NCBI GenBank assembly: GCA_033060915.1
Contig: CM065379.1
Span: 34,654,318-34,718,317, forward strand
Length of the DNA stretch: 64,000 bases
Direction of reading: 5' to 3'
DNA from: Euryodendron excelsum
Taxonomy: Eukaryota > Streptophyta > Magnoliopsida > Ericales > Pentaphylacaceae
Shown here: piece after piece, positions 43,040 through 55,517 of the stretch
How positions within the stretch are numbered: position 1 is the first letter of the stretch
How the letters are laid out: each line of letters starts with the position of its first letter
Program-made: the position numbers and the translations under genes
The notes under the pieces: generated by a model
Database searches by the model: none
What the model was told of the DNA's origin: nothing
The model's input: only the letters and a program-made list of their open reading frames with translations

Positions 43040-44091
43040 GTTGTGTATATGAAACAAGATTTATATATATATATATATATATATCCATATGTGTGCAGGT
43101 GTGACGTGGGCCAAAAGAGAAAAAAATAAATAAAGAAGGGATAGTTGGTAGCCGCAGCAAGAGGGGGTGCCGGCCAATAGTATATAAGAAAGGATTAAAG
43201 AAATCCCTAGAGGTAGCCGCAGCAAGTGAAGCCGAGCCACACAGTGGGGGAGAAAAAGCCAAGAAGAAAAAAAGAAAAAGGAAGAAGAAGAAGATAAAGA
43301 CTTGGAATACAAAGTTTTTGAAGCCTTATTATTTTACGTGTCCCGATTTTATGTTCTATTTTTCTTACTTTCAATGGATGTTAAAACTATGAGTGACTAA
43401 GTTTTCACACTAGGGTTGAGGATGAAACTCTATACTTTGTAATGACTTGACATGTAATTTATATTTATTTTTCAAACACGTGCTTTAATTGTTTAATACT
43501 CTTGTCTAGATTTAATTAAAGTCAATAATTTTGGATATGAATTTTGTTCATGATTTGAGATTGTTGGATTAATTATTAGCTATGTTATTTATTGGTATAA
43601 TTTCAAGCATTGAATTTCTTATGTGATTTATTTTCGAATGGATATATATGAATTTTTGATCTTGAACAGTAAGGTTAGGAAAAATATACATTAGTTTATT
43701 TATTAAAGTGATTTTAAAGTTATATTTTTCATAATAACAAGTTTGATTACGATATTATTGTGAAGTAAATTAGGGAAATAATTTAAATTACGTGAAAAAT
43801 TATTATAATGCATGTGTGTGGATTCTAAAACCTTAGTCATTTTAATTTGATATCTCTCATCTCTTTATTATTATTGTCTAGATTAATTGTTTACTTGTTT
43901 ATTTATATTTAGTTATTTTTGCTTATTGCAAGATTAATTAAAAAAATTTAAGATTTCTTAACTAGGTTAGGGTGAACTAGATTTCTTCTAATTTATTTTC
44001 TAAAATTTTACAAGTCCCTGTGGGATCGACCTTGCACTCACATTCTTATACTTCAATCCGATTCAGGCGCTTGCGAGTAATAAAATTATCA
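43040..44091 (+). mobile_element. LTR remnant (Ty3/gypsy Tat- or Athila-like 3' end)
   Basis: GTCCCTGTGGGATCGACCTTG, then CTTCAATCCGATTCAGGCGC, then TTGCGAG...AAAATTATCA resembles the end of large gypsy LTRs in dicots. A TATA-like AGTATATAAGAAAGG lies near 43180. The left end was not fixed (a TG after TATCA at about 42813 is possible), so extent and solo status are inferred. A (TA)n tract spans 43061-43084. Confidence 0.45.
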
Positions 44092-44408
44092 CATCACCCA
44101 TAGTTATCCGAATCGGACTGGACTGGCCGGTTCAATAGGTTGAATCGAAATTTAAATCCTGAATCAGTTCGGTTCAACTAATTTACCAAAAATACAATTG
44201 AACCGGTTTAAATCGGCGGCTACTTTAAAAAACCGATAAGACTACCATTCAAAGTCATTGAGAATTTAGGGTGACACAAGGTTTAAGCCATTTTATATAA
44301 TCTAGTTGGAAACGATTTCCATGGTTTTGTTACAAAAATAAAAAATAAAAAAATTTCCATGTTGTCAAAGATTGAGACTGAGTTGCTTGGTAGGAGAAAT
44401 TATCTCTA
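44092..44408. repeat. GGTTCAA/AACCGG-rich repeat fragment
   Basis: CCGAATCGGACTGGACTGGC, CGGTTCAAT and ATTGAACCGGTTTAAATCGG alternate in both orientations, a pattern common in old plant DNA-element remnants. No boundaries were set. Confidence 0.35.
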
Positions 44409-44627
44409 GCGACTGTCACACCATATTATCATGTTTATGTAATGTGACGGTTTATTTATTTGATGTCATGTGTATAGAGTGACAATACATTTTGAAAAAT
44501 TATAGGCATTATCCTAGCTATATGGTGGTTTTTCAATTTAAAATTTTTGCCATGTAAAATTTCACACATGTTATAATTTAAATGAAATGTGACACCACAT
44601 AAACATGATGACATAGTATGACGATCA
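44409..44627. mobile_element. MITE with about 47-base terminal inverted repeats
   Basis: The left arm GACTGTCACACCATATTATC, ATGTTTATGTAATGTGACGG matches the reverse complement of the right arm (GATCGTCATACTATGTCATC, ATGTTTATGTGGTGTCACA). About 120 bases of AT-rich centre, no coding. Superfamily not determined. Confidence 0.6.
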
Positions 44628-45135
44628 TCCTGAATAATTATTTGCTTCGTAGGCTGCCAAGCTGCAAGAGTACGCCAAAAATCTATGCTCGGACCATAAA
44701 ATAAAAAACCAGTCGATTGCAACCAGTTGATCACGAGTGAAATTAAGCCTAAAGCACAGGATGAAGACAAGGAACCAGGAATCATGCTTTGGGGGGGCAC
44801 CATATGAGCTCAAAAATTAACAACAAATTTTTTTCCATTCTTTGCGAGGGTATCATCTGCAAGTTGTATTAAAAGATTCGCTTTTATAAACTTAAAAATC
44901 AAAAGATATCGTTAAATCTGAAAAATAAAAAATAAAAAATTCCAGTCAATATTAAGATAGAGAAACCAAAATCAATAAAATTTAGTTAAAAAACACAACA
45001 CTAAAACGGTTAAATTATATCACTAATATCATAACCATTTGTACCCATAAATTCCTTCTCTTTTCTTTTAATCCTTGTTCTTTTCTTCTTCTGTTTTTCT
45101 TGTGCTTATAATTATATTGGACATTTTATCACAAC

Positions 45136-46132
45136 ATGCAAATGCATGTTGAAAAACCTAACTTTTGTCTATATTTTATTCAAGAGACTAAACTCTACAA
45201 TATTAGGTCAAGATATAATGGTAATAAACAGTATTGTACAATCCAAGATAGAAGAGAGAACAAACCATTCAACCAAGAACACGCAAGCTTTTTGCCGTGG
45301 AAACCCTTAAATAGGAGAAAAACCATGTGTTCCCTTCGCCAAATAAAGATCATATACTATATCTTGTTGTTCAAACGGTTACAAGACTTTTTACAATCAA
45401 AATCTATCAACTCCATAATCTAATAATTAGCTTGACCTTACTCGTATCCACGATTCATTGTTTCCGTGCTTGATAACTGTTCAGATTCCCTAAAAACTGA
45501 TTTTACGCCTTGAACTCCATTAAGACTCTTGATCTCTTCAATTGAGTTGAAGAAGATTCTTGCTTAGCTTTGTTTCTAAGCTTTTTGGAAGGTGAAAGAC
45601 ACTTCTCTATAAGAGTTTTCAATGCGGCAGCTCAGATCTAAGTCTGAAAAAGTATGCTGGGCCTTAAATAAGCAAAAAAAACTCTAGCGACACAATTCTT
45701 GAGAATCCAAAATCCGCGCAGCTCGCTCTCGCAAGATCCAGCGAGCATCCCGTGAGCTCAATCCCAAATTTTGCATGCTTATTTTTTTTTTTCATCGACT
45801 TCTTGCGACATTCCGCGACAATCCCTCAAATTCATTTTCTGCAACCAGCACATTATTTTTGCCCTCGAGATCCCTCGAGATCCCTCGAAGATCCCTCGAA
45901 ATCCCCTTCATCAGTTAAGATGTATTATATAAGTTTTTCTCATCACGAGTTTGCATGAATAAGCTTTAAATCTCTTGCGAATGCTTGTGATAAATATCTC
46001 AATTCTCCAAATTACATCAAATAAGACTTGGCATCAAATTTAGCCAATTACATAACCTTACACATGTGATTATATCTTGCAATTCTCTTTTCCTATTTCA
46101 AATAAGAGGCAATAAAGTTACAATTAACAACA
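45136..46132 (-). mobile_element. Copia-type LTR fragment (SIRE-like)
   Basis: CCGTGGAAACCCTTAAATAGG, AGAAAAACCATG corresponds to the GCGTGGAAACCCTTGCGG block of the 3' LTR at 52494-53910. It also holds short GATCCCTCGA tandem copies (45868-45900). Its right end on the minus strand would start TGTTGTTAATTG. Boundaries were not confirmed by a duplication. Confidence 0.45.
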
Positions 46133-47130
46133 CAGCTATATTTTAATCAATATTAAGAAAAAATTAAAAATTTAGTGATCTTATACTAATAGGCAAATTG
46201 ATTCATTCGAGAGAATCCATAAGTACAAGAAATAAAAATATGGGATTTTTACAAAAATAATATTAACATATAAAGGTTTTAGGATAAATATCATTTTGTC
46301 CTTCCAACTTTGCCTCATATGTTATTAATATCATCTCTCAACTTTTATTTGTTCTATTTAAACTCTTCAACTTTTAAAAGTAAACTAACTTAGTCCAACA
46401 TTTTAAATAAGGGAGAAAAAAATGAGAATTAATTACACCTTGACCCTCTAAATTATGACTTAATATCACTTTACCCTTTATAAATTAAATTTGTTACATT
46501 TTTACCTTCGAAACGTCTATTTGATATCGTTTTCAAAATTTTTGATTTTTTATGATTTCAAAAACAAAAATAATGAGAACTTCGACATATCAATTTCATC
46601 TACAAATAAAATGGTTTCAAAAACCTAAAAAATAGATTTTTTTTTTTTATTTTCTAAATCTAAGGTGTTTTGAAAATTATACCAAAAATAGTTTATCAAA
46701 CACGATCTCAAACAATTTTTAAAGAATGAAACCAAAAACCATAAACTAATATGACAATCGAACGTGGCCTTAAAAATGAAATTATAGGCTTATTTGGTCC
46801 TAAAAAAAAAACTCATATTATATCAAATCATAGAAGTAAACAGTGTTAGTTTATTTCTTTCGTTAAGTTTATTTATTTCGTTAACAGTGCTTACACAAAC
46901 TCAAGTTCAAATAGGTCAGAGGTGAGGGTATCACGATATTTGGCTTAACAAATAAAAATGAAACTGAGTCATTATTAAGGGGGTCAAAATGTAATTAACC
47001 TTTCAATTTTCTCATATATTTACTACTAGGGTATCAAAATTTAGAAAATACCAACATTGTATGTGACATCATGAGTAGTTTTGTCCATCCAAAACCAAAA
47101 AATGATGTAGTATACCAACATGGTATAGTC
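46133..47130. repeat. AT-rich intergenic with a dispersed repeat (46280-46500)
   Basis: The segment 46280-46460 is related to 35808-36000. No gene or RNA was supported. Confidence 0.4.
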
Positions 47131-47606
47131 CTCATGAGTTGGGTTGGTTCGGAACAGTGTCAAAACCAAGTTAATCTTAATCGATTTTAGAATTTTGGAT
47201 TCAGTACCAAACTGAACCTACCTGACTCTGTATGGGTCGGGTCGTGTCTCCTATTTTGTGTGAAGTTTGCTTTATTTACTTAAATGTTTTTGACAATAAC
47301 TCAATTTAGTATTCTTAGTTTATTAAAAAAATAAAAATTAACCTACAAACAAATCAATAATATATAACAAATAACTTTTGTAAGTCGTATACAATATGTA
47401 TATAAAATTTTGTAACATACGATCTTGAGCTAGTTCTCGTGTCAGTTTGGTCTAAAAAATGCTAATCTAAGAACTAAACTAAATTTATTCATTTAACCAT
47501 TTTAAAATCTGGAACCGAATAGAATAGAACCTTTGATTGACCCAACTAAAACAACCCGTGGATGTTAGATTGTTCCAGTCTTTCGGTTCTTTTGTGCATC
47601 CTTAAT
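47131..47606. mobile_element. hAT-like DNA-element fragment
   Basis: GGTTGGTTCGGAACAGTGTC at the left and CCAGTCTTTCGGTTCTTTTG, TGCATCCTTA at the right. These resemble the GGTTCGGTTC-containing ends of plant hAT MITEs. A third fragment, AGGGGTGCATATGGGTTGG, starts at 47913. Termini are incomplete. Confidence 0.3.
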
Positions 47607-49440
47607 TTAACTATATTAGTAGAGTGTATTTAATTTTGATGCATTGATAGTGTAGACTTTTTTATACAACCGGAATACTAAGAATATGACATGTTTTTTA
47701 AAGTTTAACTACAACGTGAAAAGGGCAAGACTCATATATGCATGTAGCATTTTAGTGCCCACTCATGTGAAAATTTTTCACATTGAAATTGTATCAAAAT
47801 TAAACTATAGAAAAATCTGTATATTTCAACAAAAAAAAAAAAATTGGTGAAAACCCCTACAAAATATACAATCAAAATATTAAACTCCTAAATTGCCTTT
47901 TATCTCTTATTTAGGGGTGCATATGGGTTGGTCTGGTTCGAGTTTAAACTGAACTGATATAAATTGAATTGGTTCAATTCTACACACGGTTTCTTTTTTT
48001 TTTTTTTTTTTCATTTTTATATTATAGAAAAATTTGTCCAACAATTTAAAATAACCATAGAGGCCTACTTTTGCTGAATGTGGGCCATCTACAGCCAAAT
48101 TGTGCTAGGCCTCTTCAATTTTCAAAATTTCTTAAGGCCCAGCGTTCTAGTTGCTTTTGAGTCAAGCACCTTATATGGTAGGAGCAGGAAAAAGCGTTAC
48201 CTCAAGATGAGGACAAGGATCCAAACCCTAGAATGCAGGTATATCAAGCAAGACTGTCACAACTGTGTATATGCGCATGTATATTTGTAGATCCACCAGT
48301 TGATACATAAAGGTTCTGCGGATATTATGCCTGATCGAATTAGTAAACTTGGATGATTTTGGTAAAAGTTCTCTTCTATATATCCTCTTCCTTCAAAATA
48401 GAGACTTCATTATAGATGTATGCATCTTATGCTTCACTTCCAACTTTTGAATGATCTGTTTTTGCATTTTCAGAAAGGGTTTGATAACTCTATTTATATA
48501 GGAACTAATTAAAGATCTATATTGAAGAAAAACTTGTTTCATTTCTTAATGATATGTTTGGATCTAGGATTTATTAAGGGAAAAGAAAAAAGAATAGAAA
48601 TGATACAGGAAATGAGATTTCAAATTTTATGCTTTTATTTGGTTAAATTGAAAAAATAAAAAGGAAATGAATAGACATTTATCAATAACAAGATAAAGTG
48701 AAATGAGAGAACATGGTTTCATCACTCAAAGCATTCCCAGCAATCACACTAGGCTAACTAGCCCAAACCAAAGCATTCCTCTTGGGAATTCCTCAGATGC
48801 TCGTCAATAAACATGATCAAGCTCCCATATATATATATATATATATATCTGCACAAGATACACACTGATCATTTGGTATCTGAGAGTTGCAGCAATTGTG
48901 AATGCATTTCCCATGAGTTTGATCATCCACGGGACTGGAGCGCACAGTACTGTTTTGAGCTCGAAGGGGAAGTTAGTTTGTCGATATCAGTAGTAACGCC
49001 TTGGGGACATTCTCTTCAAGTTTTGGAAGTGCCTTCTGCATTTGTCATTTTTCTCAATATGGCATTTGATCCTGGAGTTCCAAATTAAAGATTGCACTAC
49101 ACTAGGATGAACAATTTTGGTCAAGAAACTAGTGTGCATAATGGAGATTTACAAACCATAGCTTACGCAGATAAACTCTTAAGAAAGCCTACTGATCGAT
49201 CAAGGGTCTATATCTATTATAATTGATGCAACAATTATAAATCGTTTTAATTGTTTCAACTGATCACAGCTGAAGCAGAACATCAAGATGCACAGAAGAA
49301 CAAAAACTAATGCTATACGTAAAGACCTGAATACTTGCACTCTTAAGCTTGTACGTGCACTTTTAGTCAAAAATCAACCAGCAAAGTATGATGTTCATCA
49401 AACTTTAACACTCGAGACTAACTGAAATCTAGCTAGGTGT
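47607..49440. other. Intergenic, no gene supported
   Basis: Contains poly-T (about 47994-48011), a MITE-like A/T-rich block at about 48553-48710 (start GTTTGGATCTAGGATTTATT), and (AT)n at 48827-48849. The frame at 48813-49088 has no recognised family. Confidence 0.45.
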
Positions 49441-50345
49441 AGGTAGTCTAATTTGCTCATGCCATGTAGCCAAGTCAACCCTCCAGATGGCGTGCCACGT
49501 AGGCTCTTCAAGACCCCTCACATCAACTTTGTGCAGGTGACGTTAGCAAGGTTCCCTCTCTCCAAAGAGCATATCACATGCACAACCCAAGGTGCCCCAT
49601 GTCAGCCTCATGCAAGTGATGCTAACAAGGTCACCTTTTTCAAGTGGGCAACCCTCGTGAAGTTCTCCAAGCAAGCTTAACCCTATGAAATCGCCAAAAA
49701 CACCTCGTGTAGGTGACGTTGGTGGAGACAGTTTTCTTCAAGCGGGCAGCTCCTTGAAAAGGCTTAATCCTATGAGACTACCTCTCACATTGCACTCAAG
49801 TACAAGATCAAACCAAATCAATTAAAGTCGTTCTCCATTTAATGAACTTGTCATTCACTATTAATGTAACTTGCATTGCATTAAATGTGGTGCCACATGG
49901 CATCACCTGGCTAGAGAAGCAACTCACAACCATGGCAGGTGTGAGGCGCCCCTCCCCATCTAATCGGGCCAATCAGGACTACCGCCCAAGGCCATGATGG
50001 CTTTGCTACTTGTCCAATCAGGGATTGGGTGATAGCCATATCAGTCCTAATCCCCACTATACATACCGAGAGTCTCCTATGATTCTAAAGTTGAATTTTT
50101 TATCTTCTAGCTTTGCTTCATCTGAGAATACACCATGAAAGTTCGACTCTAGCTTTGAGCTGAGCTTATACACAGATAGCCTTCTCTCTCTCTCTCTCTT
50201 GGTTGCTATTGGTTCTCTCTGTGCTGGTTTTTAAGGCACCTGAGCCACGTTGACGACTGTTAGGATTCTTAGATTGGATCACGTGTAAGTCAACTCTACG
50301 CTCACTGGTCCACTTGTGCCCACACTAGGTTTTCCTCAACTGAAG
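49441..50345 (+). repeat. Retrotransposon-like repeat with degenerate internal copies
   Basis: Three degenerate units share the theme GTGCAGGTGACGTTAGCAAGG / ATGCAAGTGATGCTAACAAGG / GTGTAGGTGACGTTGGTGGAG. They are followed by CTTCAAG-GGGCA. The downstream part ends CCCACACTAGGTTTTCCTCA. It looks like LTR DNA, but no termini or partner were found. Confidence 0.4.
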
Positions 50346-50980
50346 CATGTTAGGATCTGATCTTCGACTATATATCATTCTATAAAAGAAAATAAATAAG
50401 CTAGAAGAGTACAGAAAATATTAAACTGATATGAAAGAAGTTAGTTACTATATGATGGTGATGATCACCTTTATTAAATTACGTATTAGGACTCAAATTC
50501 AGATACAAAAATCAGCATCTTCATCATCGATCAACATCTTGCCCTGACTTTTGTCAAAATTAATTCAACGTCCCTTCATTATTTGATTTATAGATTTGTG
50601 CTTCTTTGGTCCTCTCCTCGATCCACTTCCGACTTCATAGTTAAAGTAGGGTGGCCTCCATCTTGACATGCTATCACAACCTAAGTAGGGAATCTGATCA
50701 CCAGGTCTGTGCCGCCGCGATGCTGGGTCCCTAAGAAAATATAAAGGGCACGTACCAATCCGATCGCCCTTAATTAGTTACTAGCTGGTTCAGTTGCCGT
50801 AAGACGCTACTATGACGATTACCATCAATAATGGTATGATAACCCTCTGCAATAAGCTTTTAATATGGATAATCTGGTTGCTGGGCGCTTTGTTCTTCTC
50901 AATTTCTCAATTGCATCGAATATCATCTGATTTAATAAATAACAAAAAAGAGGAAGGAAAAAAAAACAAACAAGGGATAC

Positions 50981-50982
<2 letters not shown>

Positions 50983-51027
<45 letters not shown>
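50983..51027. repeat. (GA)n microsatellite
   Basis: About 22 GA units adjoining a tandem duplication. Confidence 0.95.
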
Positions 51028-51028
<1 letters not shown>

Positions 51029-51223
51029 AATGAAAATGGATAAATGCTCTAAAATGCTGAAGTAAGAAGTAGCTAGGATCCCTAAAGTTAATAGGTTTTT
51101 CAGGATGTTCAGGTGTGGAGCATTGCAATGAAAATGGATAAATGCTCTAAAATGCAGAAGTAAGAAGTAGCTAGGATCCCTAAAGTTAATAGCTTTTTCA
51201 GGATGTTCAGGTGTGGAGTATTT
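51028..51223. repeat. 98-base tandem duplication
   Basis: Copies at 51028-51125 and 51126-51223 begin CAATGAAAATGGATAAATGC and differ at only a few bases, so it is recent. Confidence 0.92.
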
Positions 51224-51544
51224 TCCAGGGTCAGGCTGGGTTAAATTTTAGGGCTCGATTTTCAAGCCAGGCTTGAGTTTTTTTGAAACCTAGATCATTG
51301 AACAAACCGGAATAAGGGCTCTGTCAAGGGAATCATTGCCTCAATTGTCAAGTTTATTAAAATTAAATTGTGATGTTATAAATATATAAAAATTATAACC
51401 AATAAAATAATTATTAAAATTCAAAATAAAATTACAAAGAAAAAGCCTAAATGGAAAACATTATGCTAGTTTGAGAAATGGAGAAGGGGGTAAAGAAAAT
51501 TTTCAAAACATGCAGTTAGATACAACAGTTACTTTTATCATGGA

Positions 51545-51836
51545 GTTCGAGTTCCCCTGGTTACTTTTATCTTGTTGTATCTAATTTGATTGCCTTGTAT
51601 TGTCTCTTAGGTTCTTTGTATGTCATGTCTTAGTATTTTTATTATGTTCTAGTGTTGCTAGGTTCTGGTGGTCATGCTAGTTCTGTTTTTTTTTTTTTTT
51701 TTCTTCTTCTTCTTTGATGGTTGTGTTCTTTTAGGTCTTCTTGAAGCTCGTCAGGTATTTCTGCTGTTTTCTATGTTGATGTACTGATTTGTTCTCCTTT
51801 TCATGAAATGTAGTTATCCTTTCGGTCAAAAAAAAA
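51545..51836 (+). mobile_element. Retroposon 3' region with A tail (SINE or LINE)
   Basis: B-box-like GTTCGAGTTCC at 51546, then T-rich sequence, then CATGAAATGTAGTTATCC, TTTCGGTC and a 10-base A tail. It resembles the 3' end of plant non-LTR elements. No coding region. Confidence 0.4.
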
Positions 51837-52493
51837 ATAAATTTTTTTTTTGTTTTAAAAATGGGAACAATTATACTGGTTTGGTTTGCTTTGTGCATTA
51901 TGAGAAGAAATTATGTTCCATTTGTTTCATGACCACTCAGTTTTAGGCCGTAGCTAGCACTTTCAGAAAGATAAGTGTCTTCTTTTGGCACCATTGCTAA
52001 ACTTGTATAAAGTGTATTTTACGAGCAATAGATTATTTAAACCTATCGATTGTAACTTCATAGTTCGGACTGAAAAAATATATTAAATAAGGCATGTATG
52101 TGGGTACGAAAAGGTTATTCAACATGCATGAATATGACCCATGAAGAAAAGTCAATAAAAACGTAACATCAAACATAACAGGGTTAAATCTAAGATTAAA
52201 AAAACACGAGGCATATTATTATTCAAAGAGATCATAGAGAGCAAGGTTAATGAACAAAATTCGGGCTTCAAGAAAATATTACGAAGAGAATGAACTTTTA
52301 TTTCTGCAACGGATTATCCTCGTATTGGTTACCAAGAAAGAAGATAAACCCAAAGCAGTAATAGATCTCTATCTAAAAACAAGAAACTGAAATTCTCTAG
52401 TGTATGTTGAGTCAAGCTACAAGTTTCCATGGATATATATACATAGCTCCCTGAGAAGTGATGACGTCAGAATTGAGAAAATAAGTGCTCATA

Positions 52494-52815
52494 TAGAAGG
52501 ACTTAAAGCATCATATGTGAACCTAGAGGGGGAGTAAATAGGTCTCTATTCTTTTTCATGCAAGTGCAAATACACAAAAAACTAAATCAAACCACACACA
52601 ACATCACAAGCAATAGACAAGACACATGCAATTTTAGCGTGGAAACCCTTGCGGTAGAAGGACTTAAAGCATCATATGTGAACCTAGAGGGGGAGTAAAT
52701 AGGTCTCTATTCTTTTTCATGCAAGTGCAAATACACGAAAAACTAAATCAAACCACACACAACATCACAAGCAATAGACAAGACACATGCAATTTTAGCG
52801 TGGAAACCCTTGCGG
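52494..52815 (-). repeat. 161-base near-perfect tandem duplication in the LTR
   Basis: Copies 52494-52654 and 52655-52815 begin TAGAAGGACTTAAAGCATCA and differ at about one base (AAAAAACTA versus GAAAAACTA). A very recent or ongoing duplication. Confidence 0.95.
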
Positions 52816-53910
52816 GAGAAAATCACGGGGCCTAGCCCAGCTCCAACTAAGTACTATAATATGAACAAATTCTACAAGAGGCTTACAACCCTTTACACTT
52901 GTTGAATCCTTAACACTAGGCTTGAATTTACACCGTGTATATCTTCGAGTCCACGAGCTTGTTCATGAACACTTGACACTTCATTGAATCCTCAATGACC
53001 TTTCCAATGACTTGAAATCGTTCCAGCCACTATGGCTTCTTCAAAATAGAGGAATCAAGTGGAGTGGAGTCTTCTTAGAACTTTTTACAAACACTTGGTA
53101 GACCATATAGAAGACTCTCTATTCCTTCTTATATAATCATCATCACTCTACAATGTATGTGAGAAGATGTTGAAGATACTTGAAAAAAAGAGAAGATCTT
53201 TTGGTTGCTTGGAGAGATGGAGAATATATTCTCTTTTTGGAAGCACAAAGTCATACTCAGTAGCCTGCCATTTTGTCATGCTATCATTTTACATCAAAGA
53301 CTTTTTCCCAAGTCTACTTGTAGAGGGTATGACTTTTATAAGACTTTCTTGGAGAGGTGTTTTAGAGAGGAGGCCGGCAGCTGAAATTCATCATATGAGT
53401 TCCAAGAGAGCCTAAAAGGCACTTTATGGCAGATCTGATTCGAAGTAAAAAAGTTGTGACAAGACAGGTCTAAGCTAGGCCAACATTGTGCTAAGGTGCT
53501 ATTGGTGCGACTGATGGCGCATGCTACTGGGCTGGGGAAATGGCTTGAAATAGTTTGGCGTGCTAGGGTGCATTGGGAGGCGCGTGCCTCTGGTTTGGGT
53601 AGATGGCATAAAGCAATCTGGGTGCGCTAGGGCGCATTGTGGTGCGCCCAATGGCGCATGTCATTGTGAAAAACCTTGGAGGAGCTGGTACTTTTTTAGT
53701 GCACGCCAGAGCACGTTGAGGTGTGCCTGATACCCCATGTCACTGGTCAAGCAAGGCCACCTTTGCTGTCCTTTGAGTATCTGAGTCTCTTGAACCTTCA
53801 CACTTCTTCTATAAGCTTCATGACTGATGTATGAGCTCCAAGACAATTTACAAGCAAACTCTTAAAGGCAGATCCTACTTGCAAAGCACAAATGGCCAAT
53901 AAACCTAACA
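52494..53910 (-). repeat. 3' LTR of the SIRE-type element
   Basis: It ends ...AATAAACCTAACA at 53910, beside the polypurine tract. A minus-strand TATA-like GATTATATAAGAAGG lies near 53130-53145. The left boundary is approximate because the outer end is tandemly duplicated. Confidence 0.7.
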
Positions 53911-53926
53911 ATCTCCCCCTTTGGCC
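53911..53926 (-). promoter_or_regulatory. Polypurine tract of the SIRE-type element
   Basis: Minus-strand GGCCAAAGGGGGAGAT directly before the LTR start TGTTAGG. Confidence 0.8.
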
Positions 53927-54555
53927 ATTTTTGTGCCAAACCCACAAATTTCATTAGCCACACATACAACCCCAAGAGATACAACCAACATTCTCAACTC
54001 AACTTCAAAAGGCAAGGCACGACCCAATCTTTGGCTTTATAAATCTGCACTCAAGCTCAACATGAGAGTAAGTGAAGAACAATTATGAGGACTATAGTCA
54101 CACAAGCATCAAGCAACTCCTCCTCAATGTATGCATTAAGATACATAATAAATCAAGCATTCACTCATTAATGACAAACATAGTAGATACCAGTGAAGAA
54201 GTAACAACTTCATTCATTAATATAGAAACCAAAACATAATTCATGAGACAAAAACAGTCATTCCCTCAAAGTGATCTGTGCACAAAAACAAAAGGAATGA
54301 CCACAACATCACGACTATACCAAGCTACCCCCTAGCCCTTAGCCAACAAACACATCAACCGCTAGCTGCCGCCAACACATCATACTTTTCCTTTTTGGCA
54401 CAAAATGATCAGTCATGACATTTCCGATTAGAATCAAAATGATGAAGATAGTAGAGGGAAGAAGTGAGATCTTGACGCATGTCAGCAATAGAACCACCCA
54501 GGTTGTCGAGGCGGCCATCTAGGTACTTGAGGTTAGAATGGATAGTAGCAACGGA

Positions 54556-55517
54556 TTATTGAAAAGTATCCATAGTCGTTTGAAAATTGACAATCGTTGT
54601 AAGCACGAGACCAACATCAACAGCACCCAGAATTAGAGGAAAGGCAAGTACTGGAGTTGGGGGAACAACATGAGGATGTGGACAGTGTTGTGCACGAACC
54701 CTGCTGCGATCAAGAGTGTGGTTATTAAGTGGAGGCATGGGAAGTAGAACTTGCTCACCCGGAATAGGAGGACATAAGGAATTCAAGAGGAAGCATGTAA
54801 GAATGACGCCATATGCAAGGGCAAGATTTTTGGGTCTAGATTTCGTTGCTCGCACAATGTGGTTGAAGATAAGGGAATTGAGATCAATAGAGAGGCCATG
54901 TCCAATAGCATACAACAGAGCATTCTGCTCCAAATTAATAGTGGAGTGATGATCCTTAGGTAGGAAATTAGATAACAGGATAAGTTGAGGATGTAGTATG
55001 AAGGGGTGAGATAAGACGCAGGGGTTTTTCCACAACCCTTAATATAGAACCATTCATAATGTCAGCTTGGACGTCAGCATAGGAGGGATAGTCAATCGAA
55101 AGGTGATCAGGGTAAACAGGGGGGGGGGGGGTGCTCAACCTGGGGAACCTGAAAGATATTAGCAATCGGTTCAACCAAAATAGTGAATTTAATCACACAG
55201 GTATAAGTGGTAAATTCACGGGCAGTGGTAAAGGGAAGGTCGATGTGAGCATAGAATTCCCTAATAAGGTTAGAAATGACCTCGCCCTCACAGGAAAACA
55301 TATCAGACCAGCCATGGTTCTCAAACTCAACAGCAACAAAGGTATCAATGAAACTGGCATTGAGGTGCACGGTAACGCCTCGTTCAACGAGAATAGTCCG
55401 AGTAGCAAACAAGGACTCAAAATGGGTTTTGGCCTCAAACAATTTGAAATGATCAAATCCTAGTGGAGGAGGCTGCTTGGTGCCATTTTTCAATCGCTTG
55501 TGGGAGGGTTCGGCCAT
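54556..55517 (-). pseudogene. Envelope-position ORF of the SIRE-type element, frameshifted
   Basis: Starts MAEPSHKRLKNGTKQPPPLG, then FDHFKLFEAKTHFESLFATR and ISNLIREFYAHIDLPFTTAR. The frame is lost at a homopolymer of C (plus-strand G run, about 55120-55131). It resumes in a second frame (YPDHLSIDYPSYADVQADIM) and then a third (LPKDHHSTINLEQNALLYAI, KNLALAYGVILTCFLL). This is the kind of accessory protein found between pol and the 3' LTR in plant elements, annotated as a putative plant transposon protein. I see no signal peptide, and no envelope function should be assumed. Confidence 0.65.

Noticed and set aside
45136..45423. 95-residue plus-strand frame
   Set aside because: Antisense of an LTR fragment with a TGGAAACCCTT block; no protein family.
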